In this document: positions 25,328 through 34,454 of the stretch, in pieces
Numbering within the stretch: the stretch's first letter is position 1
Layout: every line of letters begins with the position of its first letter
Source of the DNA: Solobacterium moorei
Lineage (GTDB): Bacteria > Bacillota_I > Bacilli_A > Erysipelotrichales > Erysipelotrichaceae
Length of the DNA: 64,000 nucleotides
NCBI RefSeq assembly: GCF_036323475.1
Contig: NZ_AP028934.1
Coordinates: 620,001-684,000, forward strand
Reading direction: 5' to 3'
Made by a program: the position numbers and the translations under genes
Notes under the pieces: model-generated
What the model was told of the DNA's origin: nothing
The model's input: only the letters and a program-made list of their open reading frames with translations
The model's database searches: none

Positions 25328-27307
25328 ATGAGCGAAGATAAATTAGAACTTATGCGACAGATGGTCGCACAGTTAAATCAAGCTGCTGATGCCTATTATG
25401 ACGGTAAGGCAGAACAGATGACTGACTATGAATGGGATGCCTTATTTGATCGTCTGAAAAAAATGGAAGAAGAAACAGGTGTTGTTTTAGAAGACTCTCC
25501 AACAATGAAAGTCTCTAGCGATCATACCGCAGGCCAAAAAGAAGCCCATGAGTTCTTGGCTTTATCACTTGCGAAAACAAAGAAGCCAGAAGAAGTCGAA
25601 AAGTGGGCGGAAGGAAAACCAATCTGGATTTCCTGGAAGCTAGATGGCTTAACGCTTGTCGTGACATATGATAATGGAAAGTTAAGTAAAGTTGTTACCC
25701 GTGGAGATGGACATATTGGTACAAACATTACCCATTTGTCCTCGGCAATCCATGGAATTCCACAGACAATCTCTGCAAAGGGACATCTTGTGATTCGTGG
25801 GGAAGCGGTAATTTCATACGAAGACTTTAATCAATTTGTGATGGAGTCTGGTGAAGATTACGCAAATCCAAGAAATCTTGCGTCAGGTTCATTAACCCTA
25901 AAAGATATTGAAGAAGTGAAGAAGCGTCAGATTCATTGGATTCCATTTACGCTTGTATATACAGAAGAAGATATCACTTCTTGGGGGAAGCGTATGGACT
26001 ACATGGAGAAATTAGGCTTCCAAGTTGTAGAACGTGAATGTGTTGAATATCCAACTCTTGCAAATATCAACAAAGAAATCGAACAATGGACAAAGAAGGT
26101 CACTGACGCAATCAATCCATATCCAGTGGATGGTTTGGTTGTTGTTTATGATGATACTGAGTATGCATCAGGTGGCTCTGTAACAGGACACCATGCGACT
26201 AGAGCAGGCTTTGCGTTTAAGTGGCAAGATGAATCCGTACTATCCAAGCTTGAATATATCGAGTGGTCTTGTGCAGCATCTACCATTACACCAGTAGCAG
26301 TATTTGAGCCAGTCGAAATTGAAGGTACGACCGTAAAACGTGCATCCCTATGTAATATCAGTGAGTGTAAACGTTTAGGCATTGGTGATGTAGGAAGTGA
26401 ACTTGAAGTGATTAAGGCAAATAAAATCATTCCAAAGGTCATTAGTGTTAAACATGCAGAGGGAAGCTTCCATATCCCAGAAACCTGTCCAGTATGTCAT
26501 AGTAAGACAATCGTGGATATGAGTGAGCGTGGCACAGAAACACTCAAATGTACCAATCCAAGCTGTCCTGCGAAAAAGCTAAAGAAATTTAATCGCTTTG
26601 TTTCAAATGCAGGTATGGATATTGATGGTATCTCAGAGCAAACACTTGCAAGATTCATCAATGAAGGATGGATTACAAAATATGGTGATATCTTCCGCTT
26701 ATCCAAACACCACGAAGAAATCACTGACCTAGAAGGGTTTGGTGAAAAATCTGCAGCGAATATCATGGAATCAATTGATCGAGCAAGAGAAATAGATGAA
26801 GCTAAACTTGTCTATGCCCTTAATATTCCTTTGATTGGTAAGGATGTCGCAAAGCGATTACTCTCTGTCTATCCATTTAGAGAGTTAGTTAGTATCGCAA
26901 GAAACACAGAGATAACGGAAGTATTTAGTTCCATCGATGGAATTGGGCCAGAAAAGTCCAATGCCTTCGTCAGCTGGTGTAAGGATCCAGAAAATATCTC
27001 TCAACTTGAAGATCTGCTAGATGAAATTACCATACAACGTACAAATACAGTCGCAAGTGGTAATCTTTGTGAAGGCTTAACCTTCGTTGTGACAGGAGAT
27101 GTACATCATTACGCAAATCGTAATGAACTAAAGGCTTATATTGAATCACAGGGTGGTAAGGTAACAGGTTCTGTATCCAAATCAACCAATTATCTAATTA
27201 ATAACGATGTGACTTCGTCATCCTCCAAAAACATAAAAGCAAAACAACTCAACATTCCAATTCTTTCAGAAGAAGAGTTTATTGCACAATTTATGAAAGA
27301 ATCATAG
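25328..27307 (+). CDS. ligA: NAD-dependent DNA ligase LigA
   Basis: Seals nicks using NAD. 659 residues: an Ia-type NMN-binding region (AYYDGKAEQMTDYEWDALF), adenylation motif WKLDGL with the catalytic lysine, OB fold, a zinc finger with four cysteines (CPVC and CTNPSC spacing), HhH repeats (DLEGFGEKSAANI), and a C-terminal BRCT domain from about 585. The stretch before the catalytic lysine (FLALSLAKTKKPEEV) is divergent from the usual SLxNaF motif. Overlapping pcrA-ligA order is common in Bacillota. It starts one base after the pcrA stop. Confidence 0.94.
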   Translation: MSEDKLELMRQMVAQLNQAADAYYDGKAEQMTDYEWDALFDRLKKMEEETGVVLEDSPTMKVSSDHTAGQKEAHEFLALSLAKTKKPEEVEKWAEGKPIWISWKLDGLTLVVTYDNGKLSKVVTRGDGHIGTNITHLSSAIHGIPQTISAKGHLVIRGEAVISYEDFNQFVMESGEDYANPRNLASGSLTLKDIEEVKKRQIHWIPFTLVYTEEDITSWGKRMDYMEKLGFQVVERECVEYPTLANINKEIEQWTKKVTDAINPYPVDGLVVVYDDTEYASGGSVTGHHATRAGFAFKWQDESVLSKLEYIEWSCAASTITPVAVFEPVEIEGTTVKRASLCNISECKRLGIGDVGSELEVIKANKIIPKVISVKHAEGSFHIPETCPVCHSKTIVDMSERGTETLKCTNPSCPAKKLKKFNRFVSNAGMDIDGISEQTLARFINEGWITKYGDIFRLSKHHEEITDLEGFGEKSAANIMESIDRAREIDEAKLVYALNIPLIGKDVAKRLLSVYPFRELVSIARNTEITEVFSSIDGIGPEKSNAFVSWCKDPENISQLEDLLDEITIQRTNTVASGNLCEGLTFVVTGDVHHYANRNELKAYIESQGGKVTGSVSKSTNYLINNDVTSSSSKNIKAKQLNIPILSEEEFIAQFMKES

Positions 27308-27326
27308 AAAAAGAAAGTGTGTAACA

Positions 27327-27740
27327 ATGTGGTTTATATTTGCACTATTATCAGCCGTATTTGCGGCACTAACCTCAATTCTAGCGAAAGTTGGAATTGA
27401 AAATGTAAATTCAAACCTTGCGACAGCGATACGAACAATGGTCGTAGTACTAATGGCATGGGGTATGGTATTTCTAACAAATAGTAGTTCTGGAATTGGC
27501 GAAATCAGTAAAAAGAGTTGGATATTTTTGATTTTGTCAGGCTTAGCTACAGGAATATCATGGTTATGTTACTATCATGCATTACAGCTAGGGCAAGCCT
27601 CAAAGGTTGTGCCAATTGATAAACTAAGCGTTGTCATCACATTGGTATTAGCATTTATCTTTTTGCATGAACAGTTCACTTTAAAGTCACTAATTGGCTG
27701 TATCTTTATCGCTATAGGAACATTACTAATGGTCCTATAG
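27327..27740 (+). CDS. EamA/DMT-family small transporter
   Basis: 137 residues with five predicted membrane helices forming a single EamA unit (FALLSAVFAALTSILAKVGIENVNSNLATAIRT at the start, GQASKVVPIDKLSVVITLVLAFIFLHEQ late). Full-size drug/metabolite transporters have two such units; single-unit forms act as dimers. Substrate unknown. It follows ligA by 19 bases with a weak AAAGTGT ribosome site. Confidence 0.85.
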   Translation: MWFIFALLSAVFAALTSILAKVGIENVNSNLATAIRTMVVVLMAWGMVFLTNSSSGIGEISKKSWIFLILSGLATGISWLCYYHALQLGQASKVVPIDKLSVVITLVLAFIFLHEQFTLKSLIGCIFIAIGTLLMVL

Positions 27741-27756
27741 CGTAAAAACTTTTACG
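27741..27756. repeat. Inverted repeat after the EamA gene
   Basis: CGTAAAA, 2-base spacer, TTTTACG immediately after the stop codon; no T-run follows, so it is a weak terminator candidate or a processing site. Confidence 0.3.
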
Positions 27757-27823
27757 TGTAAGGACAAAGATACAGAATATTTTGAAGAATGCATTTATGT
27801 CAATGGTTGAAAAGGTGATAACA

Positions 27824-27852
27824 TTGATAAAATCGCTATTTAAGGCTAAAAT
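27824..27852 (+). promoter_or_regulatory. Promoter of gatCAB
   Basis: TTGATA (27824-27829), 17-bp spacer, TAAAAT (27847-27852), 28 bases before the gatC start. Each box matches consensus at 5 of 6 positions. Confidence 0.78.
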
Positions 27853-27879
27853 ATATCAGCGAGAAATGAGGTATAAATC

Positions 27880-28176
27880 ATGGTAGAAAACAAAAACAGA
27901 GAATACTTCCAAAAGCTAGCAAATCAACTGATGTTTAATCTATCAAACGAAGAGGCAGATGAACTCGTAAGTGAGTTTGGAACGCTTGAACAACAGTTTG
28001 CGCTGATGGAAGAAATTAATACGGACGGTGTAGAAGAAATGATTTATCCGTTTGAAGAACCAACAACATACATCCGTCATGATGAGCCAGATCATGTGAT
28101 CTCTCAAGATGATGCGATGAGAAATGTAACGAAGAAATTGGAAGGACATTTTGTTCTACCAAAGGTGGTGAAGTAA
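27880..28176 (+). CDS. gatC: Glutamyl-tRNA(Gln) amidotransferase subunit C
   Basis: Small 98-residue subunit that stabilises the GatAB complex converting Glu-tRNA(Gln) (or Asp-tRNA(Asn)) to the amide. FQKLANQLMFNLSNEEADEL and the acidic linker with VISQDDAMRNV are typical. GAGG lies 8 bases before ATG. Its stop overlaps the gatA ATG by one base. Confidence 0.93.
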   Translation: MVENKNREYFQKLANQLMFNLSNEEADELVSEFGTLEQQFALMEEINTDGVEEMIYPFEEPTTYIRHDEPDHVISQDDAMRNVTKKLEGHFVLPKVVK

Positions 28177-29591
28177 TGATTAAAGATATGGTAAATCATC
28201 CAGCAGATAGCACTGCTCGTTGTGAAGAAGCTTATGCGAAAGCACAGGAATTGCAGGATAAACTAAACGCAGTTATCACATTTGTTGATCCAAAGGAACA
28301 ATTAAGCCAATTACCAGAAGGTGGTTTACTGCATGGTGTTCCAATCGCTATCAAAGATAACGTTAGTACAAAAGGAATTCGTACAACTTCTGGTTCGCGT
28401 ATTCTCTCTAACTACTTTCCAATCTATGATGCGACAATCACAAAGAAATTACGTGAAGCAGGTGCAGTATGTATTGCGAAGGCATCCATGGATGAACTGG
28501 CGATGGGTGGTACAAACTTAACATGCTTTACAGGTCCAGCATATAACCCATGGGATACACGTCGTATGACAGGTGGATCCTCTGGTGGTTCAGCAGCACT
28601 TGTGGCAGCAGGTGTTGTACCAATGGCAATCGGTTCGGATACAGGTGACTCTGTTAGAAAGCCTGCATCCTATTGCGGTGTTGTTGGTGTAAAACCAACA
28701 TACGGAAGAATCAGCCGTTACGGTATTATTCCTTACGCGTCTTCTTTAGACCATGTAGGGTACTTTACAAGATCCGTCGAAGACGCATGCATTACATTAG
28801 AAGTCTTAGCAGGACGTGATGATTTAGATGTTACATCTTCAAGTCGTCCCGTTGAACATTACACAGAAGCACTAAATGATAGTATCCAGGGCAAGAAGAT
28901 TGCGATACTTGGTAATGTCATCGATAGCGTATCCAATCCGGAAATTGTGAAGATGTTTAATGAACTTGTAGAAAAGCTCAAGGCAGCAGGTGCTGTGGTA
29001 GATACCTATCACTTTGATGACAAGCTGATGCGTGCAATCTTACCAACGTATTACACTATCGCAAACTGTGAAGCAACATCTAATCACTCTAACCTAGACG
29101 GTATTCGTTTCGGTGTGCGCGAAGATGGTGCAGATATGCAGGAAATCATGACAAACTCACGTACAAAGGGCTTTGGACCTTTGATTCGCAGAAGATTTGT
29201 TATTGGATCATATGGCTTATTTGAAGCCAATCAAGAGCGTATCTTCCGTAAGGCACAGAAGGTAAGACGCTTGATCGTGAATGCAATGAAGGAATGCTTT
29301 AAGGAATATGATTGCATTCTCGCTCCAGCCAGTGGAACAATCGCGCCATTCATCGATGCAATCAATAATGATGATAAGCTATCGACTGACTACTTGGTAG
29401 CAGAAAACTACATGGCAATGGCAAATTTCTCAGGTGATCCATCAATAACAGTCCCAATGGGATTTGAAGAGGGTTGTCCAATTGGAGTAAACCTAACATG
29501 TCCAGCATGGCATGAGAGCACAATGTTTACAATTGCAAAGGCAATTGAAGATATCACAGGTTTAAGGGATTTGCAGGCGGAGGTGAAATAA
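28176..29591 (+). CDS. gatA: Glutamyl-tRNA(Gln) amidotransferase subunit A
   Basis: Amidase-signature glutaminase subunit, 471 residues. The Ser-Ser-Lys triad is visible: Lys in IAIKDNVS, cis-Ser in MTGGSSGGSAA, nucleophile in GSDTGDSVRKPA. The usual TGGS is TGDS here, a variant I associate with mollicute-like GatA; it fits an Erysipelotrichia host. ATG overlaps the gatC stop; the stop overlaps the gatB ATG. Together these allow the cell to make Gln-tRNA without GlnRS. Confidence 0.96.
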   Translation: MIKDMVNHPADSTARCEEAYAKAQELQDKLNAVITFVDPKEQLSQLPEGGLLHGVPIAIKDNVSTKGIRTTSGSRILSNYFPIYDATITKKLREAGAVCIAKASMDELAMGGTNLTCFTGPAYNPWDTRRMTGGSSGGSAALVAAGVVPMAIGSDTGDSVRKPASYCGVVGVKPTYGRISRYGIIPYASSLDHVGYFTRSVEDACITLEVLAGRDDLDVTSSSRPVEHYTEALNDSIQGKKIAILGNVIDSVSNPEIVKMFNELVEKLKAAGAVVDTYHFDDKLMRAILPTYYTIANCEATSNHSNLDGIRFGVREDGADMQEIMTNSRTKGFGPLIRRRFVIGSYGLFEANQERIFRKAQKVRRLIVNAMKECFKEYDCILAPASGTIAPFIDAINNDDKLSTDYLVAENYMAMANFSGDPSITVPMGFEEGCPIGVNLTCPAWHESTMFTIAKAIEDITGLRDLQAEVK

Positions 29592-31024
29592 TGGAATACG
29601 AAGCAACCATAGGTATTGAAATTCACTGTCAGTTAAAGACAAACACAAAGATGTTCTCTGGTGCGCCGACTTCCTTTGGTCGCAAAGCAAATACCTGTGT
29701 CAATGAGATAGACTTAGGACATCCAGGAACACTTCCATCAGTGAATGTAGAAGCAGTCAAGAAAGCCATTCAAGCATGTACAGCACTACACTTAGAAATT
29801 GATCCACTTGTAAAGTTTGATCGTAAAAACTACTACTATTCAGACTTACCAAAGGGATTCCAGATTACGCAACAATTCCATCCAATCGGAAGAAATGGAT
29901 ATATTGAAATTAATACAAGTGCTGGAAGGAAGAAGATACGTATCGAGCGTATCCACATGGAAGAAGATACAGCCAAGCAGTTCCACTTAACAAAGTTCTC
30001 TTTATTAGACTTTAACCGTGCTGGAACTCCACTTATCGAAATTGTATCCTGTCCAGATATGAAGACAGGAGAAGAAGCAGAGGCTTACGTTGAAGCACTT
30101 CGTCAGACACTATTCTATATTGGTGTATCCGACTGTAAGATGGAAGAAGGATCCATGCGTTGTGACGTTAACGTATCCATCGCACCAAAGGGTTCTGATA
30201 AGTTAGGTGTTAAAAACGAAATTAAGAACTTAAACTCTATCTCCCACGTCGGTAAAGCTGTAGAGTATGAAATTCAACGTCAAAAGGAACTATTAGAAGC
30301 AGGCGAAGTGATTCATCAGGAAACACGTCGTTACGACGAAAAGACAAATACTACTGTCATGATGCGTCGTAAGGAAGGTTCTGTGGATTATAAGTTCTTC
30401 CCTGAGCCAAATATTTTCCCAATACAACTAGATCCTTCTTGGATTCAAGATATTCAAGAACATATGCCAGAGCTTCCAGAAGCGAGAAAAGAACGTTATG
30501 CAAAACAGTATGCATTAAGTGAACATGACATTCGTATTTTAATCGCTGATATGGAAATGTCTAAGTTCTTTGAAGAAGTTATGAAGTATACAACAAATGC
30601 GAAAGCTACCTGCAACTGGCTATTAGGTGAAGTAAGCGCATGGCTTAACAAACATGAAACAAGCATTGATAAATGTGAATTAAAACCAGAAATGCTTGCC
30701 AAGATGATTGCGCTAGTGGATGAAGGTAAAGTATCTTCATCACAGGCAAAACAATTATGCGATGACTTGATGCTAGGAAAAGATCCAGAAGTAGCTGCTG
30801 AAGAAAAGGGCTTGAAACAAGTCTCCGATAGTTCAGCGCTAACTACGATGGTAAATGAGGTACTTGACGCAAACGCACAGGCAATCGAAGATTACAAGAA
30901 TGGTAAGGGTCGTGCAGTAGGTTTCTTAGTTGGACAAGTCATGAAGAAATCTAAGGGACAGGCAAACCCAGGAATGGTATCTCAAATCTTAGAAGAAGAG
31001 CTAAAAAAACTCGTTCATGATTAA
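29591..31024 (+). CDS. gatB: Aspartyl/glutamyl-tRNA amidotransferase subunit B
   Basis: Kinase/transamidase subunit that phosphorylates the misacylated tRNA-bound Glu or Asp. 477 residues, with IGIEIHCQLKT at the N-terminus, the DYKFFPEPN motif and the C-terminal YqeY-like helical tail that recognises tRNA. One-base overlap with gatA. Normal length. Confidence 0.97.
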   Translation: MEYEATIGIEIHCQLKTNTKMFSGAPTSFGRKANTCVNEIDLGHPGTLPSVNVEAVKKAIQACTALHLEIDPLVKFDRKNYYYSDLPKGFQITQQFHPIGRNGYIEINTSAGRKKIRIERIHMEEDTAKQFHLTKFSLLDFNRAGTPLIEIVSCPDMKTGEEAEAYVEALRQTLFYIGVSDCKMEEGSMRCDVNVSIAPKGSDKLGVKNEIKNLNSISHVGKAVEYEIQRQKELLEAGEVIHQETRRYDEKTNTTVMMRRKEGSVDYKFFPEPNIFPIQLDPSWIQDIQEHMPELPEARKERYAKQYALSEHDIRILIADMEMSKFFEEVMKYTTNAKATCNWLLGEVSAWLNKHETSIDKCELKPEMLAKMIALVDEGKVSSSQAKQLCDDLMLGKDPEVAAEEKGLKQVSDSSALTTMVNEVLDANAQAIEDYKNGKGRAVGFLVGQVMKKSKGQANPGMVSQILEEELKKLVHD

Positions 31025-31072
31025 GACTGGCGTATTTCTCAGAAAAAGAATACAATAAGTATGGAGAGTAAT

Positions 31073-31780
31073 ATGACACAGAAAAATAAAAAACACGGAT
31101 TAAAACTTGTGCATATTGTATTTACAGTATGCTTGATATTAATTCTTGCGCCAGCGATTTACTTTGGTTGGATGCTAGCATCAACATATATGGATTCCCA
31201 CTCACCAGTATTGGGTAGTCGTTATGAAAATGATTTAAACCCTGCAATCACCAAAGATCAACTTAAACAAGTTGATGAAGCAGTTGGTAAGCTTGATGGT
31301 GTAACAGGTCACAGTGTACATCTAGCAACTGGTACATTACGTGTATACGTTGATGTAGCAGAGGACTCAACAGCAGAAGTGGTTCAGGATGTGACAGGAC
31401 ATGCTTATGAGGCAGTAGTCGCAATCTTAGATCCAAATGTATACTTCTCACAAGGCAATGATATGAAGATGTATGACTTAGAAATTCATACTTCTAACAT
31501 GAAAGATGGACGTGATAAGGATAACTTCATTTACGGTATCTTTACAAAGACATCCGCAATGAGTGCTCCACAATATCAATTAGTAAGTAGTCCTAAGAAT
31601 GCGGAAGTTGCTCAAAGTTTAAGAGATGCAGTAGCAGCGAGAAAAGCAGCAGAAGCAGCAGCGGCTGCTGAAGCACAAGCTCAAAAAGAGCAGCAAAGCA
31701 CAGAGAATACTGAAAATACGGAAAATACTGAATCAACACAAACACAAGAAACACAACAGACAGAACAAACACAACAATAA
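31073..31780 (+). CDS. Membrane-anchored protein of unknown function with low-complexity tail
   Basis: 235 residues. One membrane helix at about 13-36 (LVHIVFTVCLILILAPAIYFGWML), an extracytoplasmic alpha/beta domain (GSRYENDLNPAITKDQLKQV and later strands), and a C-terminal tail of Ala-rich then Gln/Thr/Glu repeats (TENTENTEST...). I do not recognise the family. ATG 31073 is preferred because GGAGAG is directly upstream; an in-frame ATG at 31061 overlaps that site. TACAAT at 31051-31056 may be the -10. A clear terminator follows. Confidence 0.75.
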   Translation: MTQKNKKHGLKLVHIVFTVCLILILAPAIYFGWMLASTYMDSHSPVLGSRYENDLNPAITKDQLKQVDEAVGKLDGVTGHSVHLATGTLRVYVDVAEDSTAEVVQDVTGHAYEAVVAILDPNVYFSQGNDMKMYDLEIHTSNMKDGRDKDNFIYGIFTKTSAMSAPQYQLVSSPKNAEVAQSLRDAVAARKAAEAAAAAEAQAQKEQQSTENTENTENTESTQTQETQQTEQTQQ

Positions 31781-31803
31781 GGGATACAACAGATCCCTTT
31801 TTT
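31779..31803 (+). terminator. Intrinsic terminator before rlmD
   Basis: Perfect 7-bp stem (31779-31785 with 31793-31799), 7-base loop, T-run to 31803. Only 12 bases separate it from the rlmD start. Confidence 0.85.
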
Positions 31804-31815
31804 AGAATGTAAAAG

Positions 31816-33150
31816 ATGATGGAAAAGAACGAGAGATATATCGCAACAGCGACAGGTTATTCAGAAGATGGTGCAGGCGTTACCCGTATAAACGGTATCG
31901 TCATTTTTGTGCCAGGACTTTTAAATGGAGAAGAAGCAGAAATTGGTATCACGAAAATGAAGAAGAATTATGGTTACGGTCGTATTATTAAAATCCTAAA
32001 ACCATCAATTCATAGGGTTGAACCAATTTGTTCTGTATATAAACAATGCGGAGGTTGCCAACTCCAACATATGGACAGTAACGAACAAAACACATTGAAA
32101 GAAAACAAAGTAAAAGACTGTTTCCATAAGATTGCAGGCATGGATGTGGAAGTACAACTAATTATTAAGGTAGAACCATATTGGAACTATCGTAATAAGG
32201 TACAGATACCAGTACAATGCAATGATAACAAGGTGGAAATGGGCTTCTATGCGCCACACTCCAATCGTATTGTGCAATATGATGTGTGTCATGTACAAAC
32301 AGACTTATCCAATGAACTTACAAATTACTTCCGTAAACAATTTGACATGCTTGCATGTGGAAAAGATGTGCGACATGTATTAATCAAGCATGCACATAAC
32401 ACAGGCGAAGTGATGGTGGCACTTGTGGTAAGAAAATATCCATTCCACAATAGCGATATCTTAATCAAAGACGTCCTAGTAAACTACCCACAAATTAAGA
32501 GCCTTGTCGCTATCGTAAATAAACGAGAGGATAATGTCATCCTCGATGGCAAAGAAATTTTACTAGCTGGAAGACATTACATTGAAGAAGAGTTACTTGG
32601 TTGTACGTTTAGAATCAGTGCTAGATCGTTCTATCAGATTAATCCATACGCAACAAAAGAACTCTATTCTAAAGCAATTGAACTTGCAGGCTTAACAGGT
32701 AATGAAACTCTCATTGACCTATATTGTGGTACAGGTACGATGGGTATCATCGCCGCAAAACAAGCCAAGCAAGTATATGGCATTGAGATTGTCGCAGACG
32801 CAATCCGCGATGCGAATACCAATGCGGAAAATAACAATGTTACAAACATCAAGTTTATTAACGCAGACGCATCTGAAGGCGCAAAACAAATTATCGACGC
32901 AAAGATACAAGCAGATGCAATGATTATCGACCCACCACGCAAAGGATGTTCAAAAGATACGATAGACGCTATTGTAACCATCGCACCAAAACGACTAGTC
33001 TATGTATCCTGTGATCCAGCAACACTCGCACGTGATGTAAAGATACTCAGTAACAATGGATATAAACTAGAACAAGTACAACCAGTGGATTTATTTCCAC
33101 AGACAGTGCATGTGGAGTGCATAGCGTTGATACAAAGAGTGAAATCGTGA
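31816..33150 (+). CDS. rlmD: 23S rRNA (uracil-C5)-methyltransferase RlmD/RumA
   Basis: 444 residues. An N-terminal TRAM domain (TGYSEDGAGVTRINGIVIFVPG), the iron-sulfur cluster cysteines (C followed by CGGCQLQHM), the SAM motif DLYCGTGTMGI, and catalytic motifs IDPPRKGC and YVSCDPATLARD. It methylates a uridine of 23S rRNA. Either of two adjacent ATGs may be the start; no strong ribosome site precedes them and a terminator ends 12 bases upstream. The last codons (HVECIALIQ) are the insertion site of the ICE, which leaves the protein complete. Confidence 0.94.
   Translation: MMEKNERYIATATGYSEDGAGVTRINGIVIFVPGLLNGEEAEIGITKMKKNYGYGRIIKILKPSIHRVEPICSVYKQCGGCQLQHMDSNEQNTLKENKVKDCFHKIAGMDVEVQLIIKVEPYWNYRNKVQIPVQCNDNKVEMGFYAPHSNRIVQYDVCHVQTDLSNELTNYFRKQFDMLACGKDVRHVLIKHAHNTGEVMVALVVRKYPFHNSDILIKDVLVNYPQIKSLVAIVNKREDNVILDGKEILLAGRHYIEEELLGCTFRISARSFYQINPYATKELYSKAIELAGLTGNETLIDLYCGTGTMGIIAAKQAKQVYGIEIVADAIRDANTNAENNNVTNIKFINADASEGAKQIIDAKIQADAMIIDPPRKGCSKDTIDAIVTIAPKRLVYVSCDPATLARDVKILSNNGYKLEQVQPVDLFPQTVHVECIALIQRVKS
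33109..33128 (+). other. Probable ICE attachment site (attL) in the rlmD 3' end
   Basis: The bases around CATGTGGAGTGCATAGCG, encoding HVECIAL, match the conserved 3'-end core of rum/rlmD used by several streptococcal ICEs (remembered core close to CACGTGGAGTGCGTAG). DNA character changes at once after the rlmD stop. The matching attR is outside the window, so exact limits are inferred. Confidence 0.7.
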
Positions 33151-33305
33151 AAATCCTGCATTTTAAGCAGTTTTACAAGCATTATGTATTTGTAGAAGAC
33201 GGAGAGGGAGGACGAAAAAAAGTCTTAAAAAATTATATGGATGTGAATGTTTGCATTGATATGGTGTGTGGAGATACAAAGAATGTTTTTGAAAGTGAGG
33301 AATAA
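33147..33305 (+). CDS. Possible small ICE protein
   Basis: An open frame of 52 codons from GTG 33147, overlapping the rlmD stop, encodes VKILHFKQFYKHYVFVEDGEGG and ends NVFESEE just before the next gene. The frame is also open up to 33117. No strong ribosome site is visible. Composition is protein-like (acidic end, mixed core), but I do not recognise it. Confidence 0.35.
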   Translation: MKILHFKQFYKHYVFVEDGEGGRKKVLKNYMDVNVCIDMVCGDTKNVFESEE

Positions 33306-33311
33306 GAAATT

Positions 33312-33593
33312 ATGAGATGGATAATAAAAATAATCTTATTCCCAATTAGCTTGGTGTTAAGTATCCTCACAGCATTTCTGACATTTCTACTTGGTATCGG
33401 AACAGCCATACTATATTTGCTGATGATGTTTTGTATATTTGGAGCAATTGCATCTTTTCTGCAAAAAGAAGTTACCATCGGAATAGAAGCATTGATTCTT
33501 GGATTCTTATTAAGCCCATACGGAATACCGATGGTTGGAGCAGCAGTTATAGTTTTTTTACAAGGTATCAATGAAGCAATAAAATCAATCTAA
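33312..33593 (+). CDS. CD1845-family-like small membrane protein
   Basis: 93 residues with three hydrophobic segments (IIKIILFPISLVLSILTAFLTFLLGIGTAILYLLMMF, then a segment at 55-70 and one at 73-85). It resembles the CD1845-type membrane proteins found at the ends of clostridial conjugative transposons. Function unknown. It is followed by a terminator-like hairpin and then the replication operon. Confidence 0.65.
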   Translation: MRWIIKIILFPISLVLSILTAFLTFLLGIGTAILYLLMMFCIFGAIASFLQKEVTIGIEALILGFLLSPYGIPMVGAAVIVFLQGINEAIKSI

Positions 33594-33619
33594 AAAATTT
33601 CATAAAAATGGTTACCAAA

Positions 33620-33649
33620 GGCGATAGAAGAAAAAACTATCGTCTTTTT
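33620..33649 (+). terminator. Leader hairpin before repA operon
   Basis: 8-bp stem (33620-33627 with 33637-33644, one G-U), A-rich 9-base loop, T5. The repA ATG is only about 34 bases downstream, with room for a ribosome site but not for a promoter. Confidence 0.75.
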
Positions 33650-33683
33650 CTTTGCAAATTTTTAAGGAGGGAGGTGATCCTGT

Positions 33684-34454
33684 ATGGACTTTGACTATTT
33701 CTATAACAGAGAAGCAGAGCGATTTAACTTTCTAAAAGTACCTGAAATATTAGTAGACGGAGAAGAATTTAAGGGATTGTCTGCTGAAGCAATTATCCTT
33801 TATTCCATGCTTTTGAAACGCACAGGAATGTCATTTAAGAATAACTGGGTGGACAAGGAAGGCAGAGTATTTATCTATTTTACTGTTGAAGAAATTATGA
33901 GAAGAAGAAATATATCAAAGCCTACTGCCATAAAAACATTAGACGAGTTAGACAGCAAAAAAGGAATAGGACTGATTGAAAGAGTAAGGCTTGGACTTGG
34001 TAAGCCGAATGTCATTTATGTAAAAGACTTTATGAGCATAATAGCGGTAAAAGAAGATGACCTCTTGAAGTCAAAAAACTTAACTTCAGAAGTAAAAGAT
34101 TTTAACCTTAGAAGTAAAGAAAATGAACTTCAGGAAGTTCAAAATGTTGACTCTAACTATATAGAGAATAATAAGAGTAAGTATAGTAAGAGAGAATATA
34201 GTTTTGGTGAAAACGGACTTGGAACATTTCAAAATGTCTTTTTAAAGGACGAAGACATTGGTGAATTACAAATAAAAATGGCAGGAGAGCTTGATAACTA
34301 CATTGAGAGATTATCAACCTATCTTCAAAGTACCGGAAAGACATATAAAGACCATAAAGCAACAATTCTTTCTTGGTTTTATAAAGATCAGGGAAGTAAG
34401 AAAAAAACCAATATCCCTACATGGGAGGAATATAACAAGGGAGTACATTTATGA
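33684..34454 (+). CDS. RepA_N-type replication initiator of the ICE
   Basis: 256 residues. The N-terminus (FYNREAERFNFLKVPEILVDGEEFKGLSAEAIILYSMLLKR) is the RepA_N winged-helix domain, which binds iterons, and IYFTVEEIMRRRNISKPTAIKTLDEL is its recognition helix region. The C-terminus (YIERLSTYLQSTGKTYKDHKATILSWF) is shared with the initiator of the nested transposon at 49307. The linker between them is encoded by four 22-bp repeats, the likely origin. An extended GGAGGTGATCC ribosome site precedes ATG. It overlaps the next gene by 4 bases. It probably drives intermolecular copying of the excised ICE. Confidence 0.88.
   Translation: MDFDYFYNREAERFNFLKVPEILVDGEEFKGLSAEAIILYSMLLKRTGMSFKNNWVDKEGRVFIYFTVEEIMRRRNISKPTAIKTLDELDSKKGIGLIERVRLGLGKPNVIYVKDFMSIIAVKEDDLLKSKNLTSEVKDFNLRSKENELQEVQNVDSNYIENNKSKYSKREYSFGENGLGTFQNVFLKDEDIGELQIKMAGELDNYIERLSTYLQSTGKTYKDHKATILSWFYKDQGSKKKTNIPTWEEYNKGVHL
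34060..34147 (+). repeat. Four 22-bp iterons inside repA (candidate ICE replication origin)
   Basis: Units at 34060-34081, 34082-34103, 34104-34125 and 34126-34147. Each starts AACTTC or AACCTT/ACCTCT and has GAAGT at a fixed place, followed by an A-rich half. Period is exactly 22 bp, about two helix turns. RepA_N plasmids are known to carry their origin within rep. Confidence 0.75.

Noticed and set aside
34060-34147. CRISPR-like direct repeats
   Set aside because: 22-bp units are contiguous with no spacers, lie inside a coding gene, and no cas genes are present; iterons fit better.
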